Assembly (NCBI GenBank): GCA_023515745.1
Contig: JALECJ010000020.1
Location: 124,001 to 188,000, forward strand
Direction of reading: 5' to 3'
DNA: 64,000 bases
Source: Amoeboaphelidium protococcarum
Lineage: Eukaryota; Aphelidiomycota; Aphelidea
Part shown: in pieces, positions 1-11,100 of the stretch
How the letters are laid out: each line of letters starts with the position of its first letter
Position numbering within the stretch: the stretch's first letter is position 1
The notes under the pieces: generated by a model
Told to the model about the DNA's origin: nothing
Seen by the model: the letters and a program-made list of their open reading frames with translations, nothing else
Database searches by the model: none
Translations under genes and position numbers: made by a program

Positions 1-1
1 T

Positions 2-892
2 GTCAGCTGGCGAATGATATCTGTAGATTCCAAGATCTTAGACCTTAATCGAACCAAGTAGCAACTACTTATCTCCGATAAACCGAAATATGTTCCATCT
101 ACTTTGAAAATTAGACATTTAAAGGACTAAGAAGAAGATTCGACTCCCAGTAAGAGGCTGCGGTCATAGAGTTAGAAGCCTTAGATTTTTAAAGGACTTT
201 AGTTTCTTATCACTGGTATGAATGAGGAAGAAGTTTAGCATATAAGCTAATCCATCAGTTAGCGTGGTGGCCAAATTATTGAGCTGGACGATATTTTCGA
301 CGCTGAATACTCTTCCGACAATGATTTTGAGTTGAGTTGTAAGAACATTATTCTGCTGTCACATAAAGCACTGCGAACTATGAAGTATGTGGTGGCTCTG
401 GCTTTTAATATTGATAGAGTCAGTGGTCGGTGGATTGACGGTTGTACGTAATGTGATAGGCTTGTAGAAAGGAAACAGTATCTACTCCCTAATGGCTTAT
501 TGGATGGTGACTATATAAGTTTTTCTTCTCTATAATAAAGACTCTTTGAGGGAATTCGTATTCAATGTTATGGACTATCTTCATAAAGTTATTATGATCA
601 AGGTTGGAAATTAATTTTAACTCACCTGGGAGCCACTATCATAAATTGCTAGGATGGCAATGATAATTCGGCTGTAAAAGTGTTGTTTGACATTCAAAGC
701 TAGAAGAATCTACCCTCTAATGAACAATTGGTTTCTAAAGATTGGATTATTGAAAGTCTCATAGCTGGATGTATTTTACCAAAGGATAATTATCTTGTAA
801 CTCTGGGCAAGGATAGTAACATTCAAGAAGGTTCTAAGAATTCGCGCACGGCTCATACTCCAATCTCTAAAAGGACTAGACGTAAAAAATGA
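2..892 (+). CDS. 53BP1/Crb2/Rad9-like checkpoint mediator, C-terminal tandem BRCT (5' end outside window)
   Basis: The frame is open from the window edge to TGA at 890-892 once about 18 in-frame TAA/TAG codons are read as Gln. Roughly residues 64-185 and 195-285 form two BRCT repeats. The first begins FKGLQFLITG and contains ILLSHKALRTMKY and the 53BP1-like YLLPNGLLDG; the second ends with the typical VSKDWIIES helix. The order and spacing match the tandem BRCT of animal 53BP1 and yeast Crb2/Rad9. In those proteins this module binds phosphorylated H2A/H2AX and recruits the mediator to DNA breaks in the nucleus. A basic tail (ISKRTRRKK) closes the protein. The Tudor region expected upstream would lie outside the window. 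It converges on the MMSDH gene with only 56 bases between the stops. Another tandem-BRCT protein is possible, but the YLLP motif favours 53BP1/Crb2. Confidence 0.75.
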
Positions 893-948
893 TATTGCGC
901 GTAATATGTAATATGCTTTAATGATATAAAGAAGTTTCCCATTATTAT

Positions 949-2517
949 TCATTTCATTACAGGCATGTTCAAATGACCACCAGAGCTCTTACTTTCATGA
1001 GACGGCTCCTTCCACGACTGCGTAACGGTTTTTGTCTAAGTGTAAAACTATACTCCCTCCTTGCCATAGAAGTGCACATCACCGCGGATAGAGTTTCTAC
1101 TGCCTGTAAAGGAGAAGAATGGCAATGGTACGGGAATTGCAACGTTAATTCCTATCTATCCCACGTCAACTTCATGCTAAAACTTTCGAGCAGAGTGTCC
1201 GCTAGTGGTAAACAGAGCACATCCATTGCCATATGGATTCTTGTTCACAATATCAATAGCCTCGTCCAGAGTGTCCACCTTTACTATGCTAAGTACAGGT
1301 CCAAACACTTCCTCCTTATAGCAAGACATTTCCGGCTTGACATTAGACAATACCGTGGGAGCCAGGAAATTGCCCTTCTTGTACTTTTCCGCGATATGCT
1401 AAGGATTTCTACCATCCAGTAATAGCTCAGCACCCTCTTGTACAGATGCGTTGATAATGCTCTCAGCACGCTACTTGGCCTACTGTGTTATCATTGGACC
1501 AAGATCAGCATCCTTCTCGAAGCCACCAGTAACTTTCAACTCCTTTGCCTTCTGCAGAACACGTTCAATAAGAGCATCAGATTTAGGACCGACAAATATG
1601 GCCACAGATAGAGCCATACATCTCTACCCGACTGCACCGAACGCTGCGCCAACCAGCTGATCTACAGCTTGAGGATCAGCATCATCCATCACTACACCGT
1701 GATTCTTGGCTCCAAGATTACACTAGGCACGTTTACCATTGGCGGTGGCACGGGAATAAATATGTTTACCTGCAGCATCACCGCCTACAAAAGACACAGC
1801 CTTAATGTTGGCATCATCGCACAAAAAGTTGACTGTATCTACAGCTCCATGCACAACATTCAGCACACCTTTAGGAACTCCAGCTTCCTGAGCCAACTTG
1901 GCCAGGATCATCATGGCACCAGGATCCTTCTCACTCGGCTTTATAATGGAAGTGTTACCGCATGCAATAGACAGCGGGAACATCCACAATGGAATCATCG
2001 CCGGGAAATTGAATGGACATATACCAGCTGTAACTCCTAATGGCTAGCGAAATGTATAAGTATCCATATTGGAAGATACTTGATGAGAATACTCACCCAT
2101 ACTCAGCGTTGGAATAGCACATGCATGCTCAACCACCTGCAAACCTCTAAACACATCACCGCGCGCATCCTGAAAAGTCTTACCTTGTTCAGTAGTAATA
2201 GACTCTGCAATCTTGTCCGTATTCTCTCTCACTAGCAGTTGCAGATCTAGCATCACTCGCTACCTTGTCAACACTGTAGTATCCTTCCATTACTTGAATG
2301 CCGACTGTGCAACCTCAGAAGCATACTTTAACTCTTACGGCGTAGCCTCGGGAACCAATGTCACCAGTTCTTACGTGGCAGGATTAATCACCTTGATCCA
2401 TTTGTCAGTCTGCGAGTCGATAAATTCTCCATTGATGAACAATTTAGTCTTGTGCGGAGTAGCAGACTTTACCGAACCACTAGCAAACAATCTTTGAGTA
2501 GCGATCTGTCTCAACAT
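949..2517 (-). CDS. ALDH6A1: Methylmalonate-semialdehyde dehydrogenase (acylating), mitochondrial
   Basis: This intronless gene encodes 522 residues, close to the usual length of about 535. It is an aldehyde dehydrogenase of the CoA-acylating MMSDH type, which converts methylmalonate or malonate semialdehyde to propionyl- or acetyl-CoA in valine and pyrimidine breakdown. Visible signatures are [18 protein letters not shown], the cofactor-binding stretch [39 protein letters not shown] and the catalytic-cysteine motif VGQRCMALS. The N-terminus [13 protein letters not shown] is basic and hydroxylated, as expected for mitochondrial import. The start is the first ATG ahead of this leader. The last residues before TGA (at 949-951) are LNMPVMK. 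Gln is written as TAA or TAG at several conserved positions, for example LGVTAG preceded by Gln. Confidence 0.93.
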
Positions 2518-3486
2518 GACTTTTTATTAATAATAGCTGACCAAATTATATGATAACTGGTAATGATTTATTGCAGGGCGGAAGTGTGTCGTCGGCTCAG
2601 TGGGAAACAATCGGAACGGCGTCAACATCGCTAATCAATCTCAACTCAATACAGTAAACGCCGCGAGATTGTAATTCCATTCAAAAGCTTCAACTTACTT
2701 GAATACTTTTTAATCATATATTTCGCGATAAGTAAAAAAAAAATTATACTTTACTAATACACTGCCTATAGATAAATCATCGGAAGTAGTTAGAACGCTT
2801 TACGCGAAATGGAAGTTCCGTGTTTCAAGTTGCTCAAAATTTTAAGCAATAGACACAAACTTTATCTTGTTCTTATTATTTTTCGTCATGAACATCGTAG
2901 AACAATATACTATATCAATAAAGTATTACTGTAGGACATACCCGATAAAGACACCTTTTCTTCATTAAATTTAGATATAGCACCACTAAATCTTTAAAAA
3001 TTAGAGTTTAGCGTTTGTAGCTTACAGCTCACTTCTTCACCTATATACTGAGAAACTCAGAACCCAAGTGGTTTACTGCAGTTATCGCATCCATCAAAGT
3101 ACTTTTACCTTCCAAGGGGTGGTATTGGCGTATATAGCGCGATTTGGGTAATTGTTACACCCTTCTGATGCCGGTTGAGAACATTTGCCTCCTGATGATA
3201 GTATGCAAAATTTTGGCGCTTTTAACAGGAGAATACATGTAATGTGACCAAATTCACACAGAATATACTGTAGAACAAAAATTTGAGCAAACATTCGTTT
3301 ATTTCACTTCGTTCATTCAATGTATTATTGCAACTGGCGTGTCAACTTTTGCCAGGCGTCTTTTCCATAATAAAGGCTGTTTTGACTAACTGCTACTACT
3401 TTGTTTACATACTTTGCAATAGATAATGGTACTTTGAAGCAATAGACTTGAGAGTCTTCTTAACATTAAGGTTCAGCTTCATTTAC
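2518..3486. other. Intergenic, upstream of MMSDH; no supported gene
   Basis: The sequence is AT-rich. The part next to 2517 should hold the MMSDH promoter. A 66-codon cysteine-containing frame on the minus strand (3094-3294) has no recognisable family and is of a length expected by chance when only TGA stops translation. I see no RNA gene. Confidence 0.4.
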
Positions 3487-3879
3487 TTACACGGACACTG
3501 TTTGAGTCCTGTTGGTATAGATAAAGTGATATATACTCCATAGTAGTAGAGCACCGCAAGTTAGGGTGATTACGAAGGAGATTAGAATAGTGGAAAGATG
3601 GATATCTTCAAAAGCTGCCATCTTCCATAAAGTGGAGTTTTTAGCACCTTTACAAGACTGAGACATCACACTGTCTTCACACTCAGTCTCAGTCTCAATC
3701 TTTTCATCAACATCATCATCAGTAGAATCGCCTAAATGAGCAGCATCCGTGAATGGCGCGTCACTTACTACAGTTTCAAGTCTTGTTTCACTTTCAGAAT
3801 CAAAATCATCACTGACGCGCTCCCACTATCCTTGGTCCATATTGTGGATTTCTGGCTTTGCGATATAAGGGATTGTCAT
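3487..3879 (-). CDS. Hypothetical acidic protein with one C-terminal membrane segment
   Basis: The frame encodes 130 residues from ATG at 3879 (alternative in-frame ATG at 3840) to TGA. Most of the protein is acidic and Ser/Thr/Asp-rich (for example STDDDVDEKIETETECED). A single hydrophobic span follows near residues 98-119 (ILISFVITLTCGALLLWSIY) and then a short polar tail. This layout suggests a tail-anchored or type II membrane protein with an acidic cytosolic domain. One in-frame TAG is read as Gln just after the second ATG. I recognise no family. A second open frame upstream on the same strand, with protein-like composition, ends in TGA inside this gene, so an unrecognised intron or an extended N-terminus is possible. 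Confidence 0.45.
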
Positions 3880-3932
3880 TAAAACATAAATCGGTGCCGT
3901 TGATGTCATCAGAAGAGAAGTAGACATCATGA

Positions 3933-4199
3933 CTAATCGCATCATTAACGCACTCTGATGAAGTAGACGAGCATCAATCAAGACAACGATTCCATCAAGA
4001 TTCCAACTGGTTCAGTTCAAGTCAAAGTAAGAGAAAAAAGAAACAAGAATATGAAAGTATTTGGAATGAAGTACAATATATAAAATCACTTCATTCAATA
4101 TTAAATAGTGCAAAGGCACTACCCAGACCCGAACTGCTGCCAAGGATCCACCTTTCATCTCTGCGCCAGAAGGTTTTACGAACAGTGAGTTTTAACTGA
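3933..4199 (+). other. Possible coding exon, 88 codons, no ATG
   Basis: The frame is open between two TGA codons and has protein-like composition: a basic stretch SSSQSKRKKKQEYESIW followed by IKSLHSILNSAKALPRPELL. It has no ATG and no in-frame TAA/TAG. If real it would be an internal or 3' exon of a gene whose other exons I cannot place. No family is recognised. Confidence 0.25.
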
Positions 4200-4357
4200 A
4201 CGCTCCCCTTACCCGGCGACAGTCCCACTTACTAGCCAATAACATTGAGACGGTCAGTGAAGAGTAGCAGATTCGAGCATTCACCCTGCAGTCAGCTCGG
4301 GCCCAGTCGCTCCCATTTGTTGTGGGGCCATGGTACCATTAAGGTCCATTTGGCCAG

Positions 4358-4527
4358 ATTTTTTATGCACCGTAAATTATCGTGCTAGTAGAGACTTGAG
4401 TCTTGCTACCTCTTTTTTTATGCACCTTAAGTTATCGTGCTAATATAGTTCTTTTTACATCTTTTTTATGCACCTTTAATTATCGTGCTTCTTTTTTTTT
4501 GTCTTAAGCACCTTCTCTTATCGTGCT
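4358..4527 (+). repeat. Four imperfect direct repeats, T-tract + GCACC..TTATCGTGCT
   Basis: Four copies lie at about 4358-4386, 4412-4441, 4461-4489 and 4491-4527. Each has a run of T, then ATGCACC (AAGCACC in the last copy), about eight A/T-rich bases, and TTATCGTGCT. GCAC and GTGC within each unit are complementary, so a small hairpin is possible. Spacing shortens from about 55 to 39 bases. The block lies in a region without a confident gene. Confidence 0.75.
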
Positions 4528-4559
4528 GTCGTCTTTGTTACAAACGTCTTAGAGTAGCG

Positions 4560-5485
4560 ACTTTACTCAAAGGTATTATAGAGATCATATGAGGGAACCG
4601 ACATGCAACCACAGAGAGTCGGAGCATCAGTGAGAGAGACAGCAGATATTACCAAGAATACAGATTGAAGACATAACCATGGTGAGTAGAGGAGACGAGG
4701 TACAATCGATACACATAGTGCTTTGACTGAGACACACAGAGGAGACGGCTTGCGCACTGAGGACTATCACACCTACACATAACACCTATCATTATAAGAA
4801 CACTACAAAAAGTGATATCTGAAAGATAAGCGTACCGAGTAAGCGCAACAAACAGACAATGTTGGAGAAAAATCCAGCAGCGTCATCAACCTACGGCCAA
4901 AAGCAGATAAACGAGGAACAGGAAACAACGAGCTGACCACAGACTGAGAGGCGGATGTACAGGAGGAGGTAGAAGCGACATCAGCAGGCAAGTAGAGTGG
5001 AGACTACCTGAAACAGATGCAGTTAAGGGACTAGCTATGCAGCAACATAAGAGCGGTGCAGAGGAGAAAGAGGCAAGCAGCTAGTGTAGCATAGTTTCAG
5101 AGGTCGCAGCAGCAGCTTGAAACGATAGTAACAATGGCAGGCTGCAGTGAGGGAAGCATATTGCAGTAAAGATGGACCAGCAGATACCAACTATCAGAGT
5201 ATGATAATGCTGGATTGTATTATCTACTAAGAGTTGTTTGAAGAAGAAGAAGGAGGAGCTTTGTGGGAATTGTGGAGATGTGAAATCTCATTGTTTACTC
5301 GATCGCGGACTTGTGAAACGAGGCCTCGCCTTTGAATCGATGGGCCTCTAGAGTCAATTCGGTCAGATCTGGTCCGATTTACATGGCAATTTCATTATGA
5401 AGCGTTTCAGAGTATAAGATATTTGGCTATATAATTATTATGTGCATTACATGATAAAGTCATCAAGATAGGCCGTAATTAATTG
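4560..5485. other. Unresolved purine-rich region, short open frames only
   Basis: The plus strand is rich in A and G. Several short TGA-limited frames overlap: 4948-5241 (basic, Gln-rich, contains LKQMQLRDQL and QRRKRQAASVAQF) and another ending near 5485 that carries a Cys/His stretch, ELCGNCGDVKSHC. They are in different frames with no obvious splice sites. The mix of a basic Gln-rich stretch and a Cys/His stretch recalls a decayed gag-like remnant, but the Cys/His spacing does not fit a zinc knuckle and no polymerase is present. Left unassigned. Confidence 0.3.
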
Positions 5486-5787
5486 ATGCAAAATCTGAAA
5501 CGATCGCGAGAGTCGCTGAAACGTCGGCTCGCTCAAGCGCACGCGTGATTATTGTTCGTTTCAAGCAGAGCATGTGCGGAACTGTAAAGCAAAAATGTTC
5601 TAACTGGATACATCACTTGTCGATAGCAATACTCTATTACTCTCTTACTCACTCAATTAGGAAGGAAGACAAAAACTAAATATAAATCTACCAATGCGGA
5701 AGAGAACCCGCAATGTACTAAAACGCTTCACTTTACAGTAATTATCTGACATTTAAAATATCTGTTTCCCGACCGGCCCACTGTACA

Positions 5788-6246
5788 ATGCAATCCACTC
5801 TCTTTAATATGTTTAAAGTTACAATATTAGAAGCCGTTTTACATGAAACACTGCCCGTTGAGTCACTTTGTCGGTTGTTATTGACCCCATAGGAAGACAT
5901 TCAAATGTTACAGTCCCAAGTGATTCGATTAGCCCAGCTCTTGCGAGTCACGGCTTGGAAAGCTCTAGAAGCATCCGCCATTTTCAGCCTAGTCTTTACC
6001 TCTTCCTAGACTAATTCTTTCTCCCACCGCCTTCCTAATCTTCTCTAATTATAATTTTGGAGAGTACCTCCTGCAGTCTCATCGATACTCTTTTAGACAC
6101 CGTCACAGAGTATGATGTTCTCCAATTTTAAGTATCTGTTAAAAGACACAAAATCTGACCCATTGAACTTTCTTTTATCCGGTAAAGCTATAAACTGTTT
6201 CACGTCAGTGGTAAAACTTTACAATAGTAACGTCTCAGTGAAATGA
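5788..6246 (+). CDS. Hypothetical protein, low support
   Basis: An open frame of 152 codons runs from ATG (MQSTLFNMFK) to TGA at 6244-6246, with in-frame TAA/TAG read as Gln. Composition is plausible (Leu/Ser-rich, with LLTPQEDIQMLQSQVIRL), but no family is recognised. With only one stop codon, frames of this length arise by chance in AT-rich DNA. The same frame continues beyond the TGA for a further 57 protein-like codons (6247-6420), so this may be part of a gene with an unseen intron, or a broken gene. Confidence 0.3.
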
Positions 6247-6420
6247 GAGGATACAATTTACTGTCCAGAGTCTTGCACAGGCAAAGATGAGGAGGAACTT
6301 CCAGGGAAACCCAGACGCTCGACTTATGCAGGTGTAGATATCAAGCAACGCGTGTCAGAATCGGCGGATGAGATGCTGGCACCAGAAGATTAATTAGCCA
6401 CATCAGCAATCAAAGGCTGA
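6247..6420 (+). other. In-frame continuation after TGA, protein-like
   Basis: This stretch is in the same frame as the preceding open frame and is separated from it by a single TGA. It encodes a distinctly protein-like, charged sequence (KDEEELPGKPRRSTYAG, then VSESADEMLAPED) and ends at TGA 6418-6420. It could be a last exon reached by splicing, or the second half of a gene interrupted by a nonsense codon. Confidence 0.3.
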
Positions 6421-7342
6421 CTGCGGTTGCTATTTCGACTGTTAATCTGTTGAGATTAACGTCTCGATGAGGTGTTTACTTGTTAAAAGTTATGTCTTGA
6501 ATACGAGTGGTAATCATCTACATCTCCTCTACAATATTCGAAATTATGCAATCAAACATTATTAGCACATCGAACACGACTGAAGTCCCAACGCTTAATA
6601 ATATCATTTTACACACAGAGAGATCAGCTTTACCAAGGGGAAACAGCTTAATAAATATAAGACTGGCCAATGCATTTTATGTAAATTCATTAATTGCAAC
6701 TAAATCCACAAATGGGGAGGGTATAACAACAGGATCATTTCTATAATAAAGATTGATTTAAGCAAACCCTTGTCTTATTTGCGGTTCGATATTCCGCAGA
6801 CTCCAAAATTTTTTCATCATTGTATAAATATTCTGATGCAACGTTCTATTGTCAGGCCAGGTTCATATATCCAGAAATTTAGTATCCCAATCCACTATAT
6901 AAATAAAAATTAATCATGCCAGTGTTATATACGTCCAAATGCATTTGGTAGAGGACATTATGAAATCACACAGAACCACCAGCTCCAGATCCATAAAATT
7001 AACCATCAGAGCTCGGTTAACCACCTACATTTAAGAGGACATGCAATTCAATGCAAGCGTTCTTTTACTTCTCTAACGGTCTCTCTCAGTGTTTCGGTCT
7101 AATAAGGAGCTTCGTGGCATTAAGTAATTAGACTATCCGGTTAAGGATGGTCAAAAAAAGAGCGGCTGGGTTCAACTCCCTCTCGGTGTCTGCTGCCAAG
7201 CTCTCGTCGCGTCTCTTTCGAGAACGACGAAGTATGGCCGGGCGATAATTTGGCAGAGCAGCTCTCTAAACAAAAATAAGACTACCTACCAGTGTTTCGG
7301 CCTCTAATTGTCAACGCTTTCCGTTTCATTTTAGAAAATAAG
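6421..7342. other. Intergenic, no supported gene
   Basis: The region is AT-rich. A 79-codon frame at 6507-6746 has low-complexity composition and no family. The 7150-7270 part is more GC-rich and probably the promoter and leader of the next gene. The phrase GGTTCAACTCC near 7168 resembles a tRNA B box but no T-stem pairs around it. Confidence 0.35.
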
Positions 7343-7801
7343 ATGGCGCCAACCAAGACAGGTGGGAGTTTGTCCAGTCTGCTAAATGATATCAAACAAG
7401 TTGTTCGAGCTAGTGGAAATGTTATTCATATCTTGAATGTGAAGATTTCCCGCCGTCTTTCCATTAACAAAGATGTCAAGTCCCAAATTCTGTAGTTTAT
7501 TCACCGCCGAATTACTGAAGCTCCTGTGACTAAAGTGATCAACGGTATCCGAGTGACTATCACTTGGAGAACAAGTGCACTCCCGTCAAGTTCTTCTTAT
7601 TACCATGCGGATGTTACACTATTTACTGATGTAGTTGTGAAACAGCATACACAGCTCCTATTTAAAGATATTTTGGGCGAAGTAAACGGTCAATTTGATG
7701 ATATGTTCTAGACAGGAAGTTCTGGCTTATCCTTTCTTGTAACGCGTCCTCTTTGCAAAGAAGTTCCTCTGCTTGATGATGAGAAGTTGTTGCTTAAATG
7801 A
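7343..7801 (+). CDS. Hypothetical protein, 152 aa
   Basis: The frame runs from ATG (MAPTKTGGSLSS) to TGA at 7799-7801 with two in-frame TAG codons read as Gln, at 7493-7495 and 7709-7711. It has no signal peptide or membrane span. The N-terminal half is basic (VKISRRLSINKDVKSQIL) and the C-terminal half mixed, with hydrophobic beta-like segments (VTITWR, DVTLFTDVVV). I recognise no family. Composition, the tidy start after a GC-rich leader and the uninterrupted reading through TAG codons support a real gene. It precedes, on the same strand, the first Ca2+-ATPase. Confidence 0.55.
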
Positions 7802-8186
7802 TGATATAATCATGACAATAGCTTTATTAAATTTTGTAAAAAATGCCACAAATGTACGCAATGCTTTATATGAGATAGCTTTTCATTTTATTTCTCGGTC
7901 CCAAATTGCTGGTTGTACTGTTGTAATTGAATGTTGGTATAAAGAACGCGAGTCCATTGTTTCGTAGCCGTTGCCATTTTGAATGATTGAGATGTGTGTG
8001 AAACAAGATCGATTCCACCCCGTCGTCGTCATTGTTTGGCATTTCGTTGCCCCTTATTATTATTGTCACTCAGACTGATTTCACATTCGTTCTCATCAAG
8101 TGGCTTGATTACTGTATTATTCAACTTTGCCTATTTCTTTGTATCATATTGTATAGCATAGAATTCTTTATAGTCAAACTTTATTT
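7802..8186 (+). promoter_or_regulatory. Intergenic, presumed promoter of Ca2+-ATPase copy 1
   Basis: This is 385 bases of AT-rich sequence between a hypothetical gene and the first ATPase, both on the plus strand. No gene is seen. It should contain the 3' end of the first transcript and the promoter of the second. I cannot point to a specific box. Confidence 0.35.
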
Positions 8187-11100
8187 ATGGAACCTCAGTA
8201 TTCTCCCAAGTCGGAGGATGAATTTCCTCTCTAGATTGAAGATTTGCAGGCTCTCTTTGACCCGAAAGACTTGTCTGCTCTACATTCTCTGGGTGGTGTT
8301 GAGGGATTGTAGTAGGCACTGCGATCTGATGTGAAAACTGGTCTTAATAAGGATGGAGTAGAGGATATCAATATCAGGAAAGAATATTTCGGTGAGAACA
8401 GGCTTCCTGAGTAACCGCCTTAGACCTTTTTATCGTTAGTGTGGATTGCATTGCACGACAAGACTCTGATCGTTCTCTCAGTCGCCGCCGTGATATCTCT
8501 TGCCGTCGGTCTCTTCTTGGAACTGCGGCCTAATAAGACGTCCACTGAGCCTCATTGGGTAGAAGGACTGGCTATTATTATCTCTATTTTAATTGTTGTT
8601 CTTGTGCAGGCTGTGAATGATTACAGGAAGGAAGCTCAGTTTAGGAAACTAAATTCCAAAAAGGAGGATCGTCTGGTAAAGTGCCTGCGTAGCGGATAGG
8701 TTTAGATGTTGTCTGTATTTGATATCGTGGTTGGTGATATTCTCCTGCTTGAGCCAGGTGATGTTATGAATGTGGACGGCATTCTCATTTCTGGACACAA
8801 TGTGCGCTGTGATGAAAGTTCTGCCACTGGAGAGTCGGATATTATCAGGAAAGCTCCGTACGCCGAAAACGCTGACGATATTGATCCTTTTATCTTAGGT
8901 GGTGGTAAAATTACTGAGGGAGTTGGCTAGTTTCTTGTAACATGTGTTGGTGAGTTCTCTTACAGCGGGAAGGTGATGATGAGCTTGCGCGTTCCATCTG
9001 AGGATACACCTCTGTAGATTAAACTGGACGAACTGGCAGAGAATATTGCCAAAATCGCGGTCAGTGTCAGTCTTTTACTGCTATTGATTCTGGTTATCAA
9101 GTATATAATATAACAGAGTACTACTGGCTGGGATGAGGGCCCAATAGTATTTGAAAAATTTATTGAGATTTTTGTTCTAGCGGTTCTTATTATCGTTGTC
9201 GCAGTACCTGAAGGTCTTCCACTGGCCGTTACGATTGCGCTGGCGTACGGAATTATCAAAATGATGAAGGATAATAATCTTGTGCGTGTTTTAAGTGCTT
9301 GTGAGACTATGGGTAATGCTACCACTGTCTGTAGTGATAAAACTGGTACTTTGACACAGAACAGAATGACTGTGGTGGCTGGATTTATAGGTTGTAAGAC
9401 TGAGTTTAAGAATGATAGTGGCATTGCCAAGTTGAAGAAGAAGTTGAATGAGAAGGAGGAAGATGTGCTGGATACTAAATATAGATAGGTATAATCATAG
9501 TCATTCAGTGGTCCTCAGTATGTTAATCTCCTGATAGATTCTGTTGTTATGAACTCTAATGCATTTGAGGAGGTTGACTAGAAAGGTGCCAAGTCTTTTG
9601 TGGGTAATAAGACAGAGTCTGCGCTACTGGAATTCTGTGTCAAGATGGGCTTACACGACTATACTTCTTATAAGGCGGCTACCGACAAGTCTGTATTACA
9701 AGTGTATCCGTTCAGTAGTGAGCGTAAGAGTATGAGCACTCTGGTGAAGATTAATGATGACACGGTCAGATTTTACGTCAAAGGTGCGTCTGAGATTGTG
9801 CTAAAGCATGCCAGTCAGATCATGGTCTTGGAAGACAATGCCTCGGTACAGTATAAAGTGGTTCCGTTCACGGATTCTTTACGTGCCTAGATGCTTGGTA
9901 AGATATCGAGTTTTGCCGATGATAGTCTTCGTACCATCTTGGTTGCATTTAAAGACATGCTTATGAGTGATTATGTTGATATTGTGGGAGCTAAAAATGT
10001 TGGTAAAGAAGTGCCTGCGGAAGCTGCAGAATAGCTGGAAGAGATGTGCCATCATGATTTGGCCGTGATCCTTTTGGTTGGTATTGAAGATCCTCTGCGT
10101 GAAGGTGTACCTGAGGCGGTGAAGAGATGCTAGAAGGCTGGTGTATTTGTTCGCATGGTGACTGGTGACAATGTGCACACTGCCACTGCTATCGCCAAAA
10201 AGTGTGGAATTTACACTACTGGTGGTGTAATAATGGAAGGACCATAATTTCGCAATTTGCCTGATAAGGAAATGAAAGAAATACTACCTCGTCTATAGGT
10301 ACTAGCTAGATCTAGTCCTGGCGACAAGCAGATTCTAGTTGGTAAGTTGAAGGAGATGGGCGAGACTGTAGCTGTGACTGGTGATGGTACTAATGATGCA
10401 CCAGCTTTGAAAATGGCTGATGTTGGTTTCAGTATGGGTATCACAGGTACGGAGGTTAGTAAAGAAGCCAGTGATATCATATTGATGGATGACAACTTTA
10501 CTAGCATCCTTAAAGCCATGATGTGGGGAAGAAGCGTGAACGATTCTGTGCGCAAGTTCATTCAATTTTAAATGACCATTAGTATATCGGCCGTGACTAT
10601 CGTGTTCGTTAGCGCTATAGCTAGTCCCAATAACTAAAGTGCCTTGTCGGCTATATAATTGCTCTGGATCAACATGCTCATTGGATCTATTGCTGCACTG
10701 ACTCTGGCGACTGATCGTCCAACTGAAGACATTTTAGATCGTTTTCCAGACAGCAAAAATGATCCGCTGATCACTGTCGAGATGTGGAAAATGATACTTG
10801 GCCAGTCTGCGTATTGCATTACATCCTGTCTGATACTGTTCTTTGTCGGTCCTGCTGTTTTTAGATTGGATGTGAGTCAGCGTTATGACTAGTATCAACT
10901 TGGAGCTCTGGTGTATAATGTATTCTTGTTTGAGATTCTGTTTAACCAGTTTAACAGCAGAAGAATCGATGGTAGTTACAATGTGTTTAAGGGTATTCTC
11001 AAGAACAAGTTTTATATTCCCCTTTTGTTCCTCATTGTTGGCGCCTAGATATTGATCATTTACTATGGTGGTGAAGTGTTCCATACAGTGCCGATTACGA

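Noticed and set aside
4563-4991. Two minus-strand frames of about 62 codons
   Set aside because: Ser/Leu/Cys-rich complements of a purine-rich stretch, no protein character.
6775-6805. T-arm-like TGCGG-TTCGATATT-CCGCA
   Set aside because: The loop is nine bases and no D-arm or acceptor stem is found upstream.
7130-7260. tRNA gene suggested by GGTTCAACTCC
   Set aside because: No T-stem or acceptor-stem pairing can be drawn around it.
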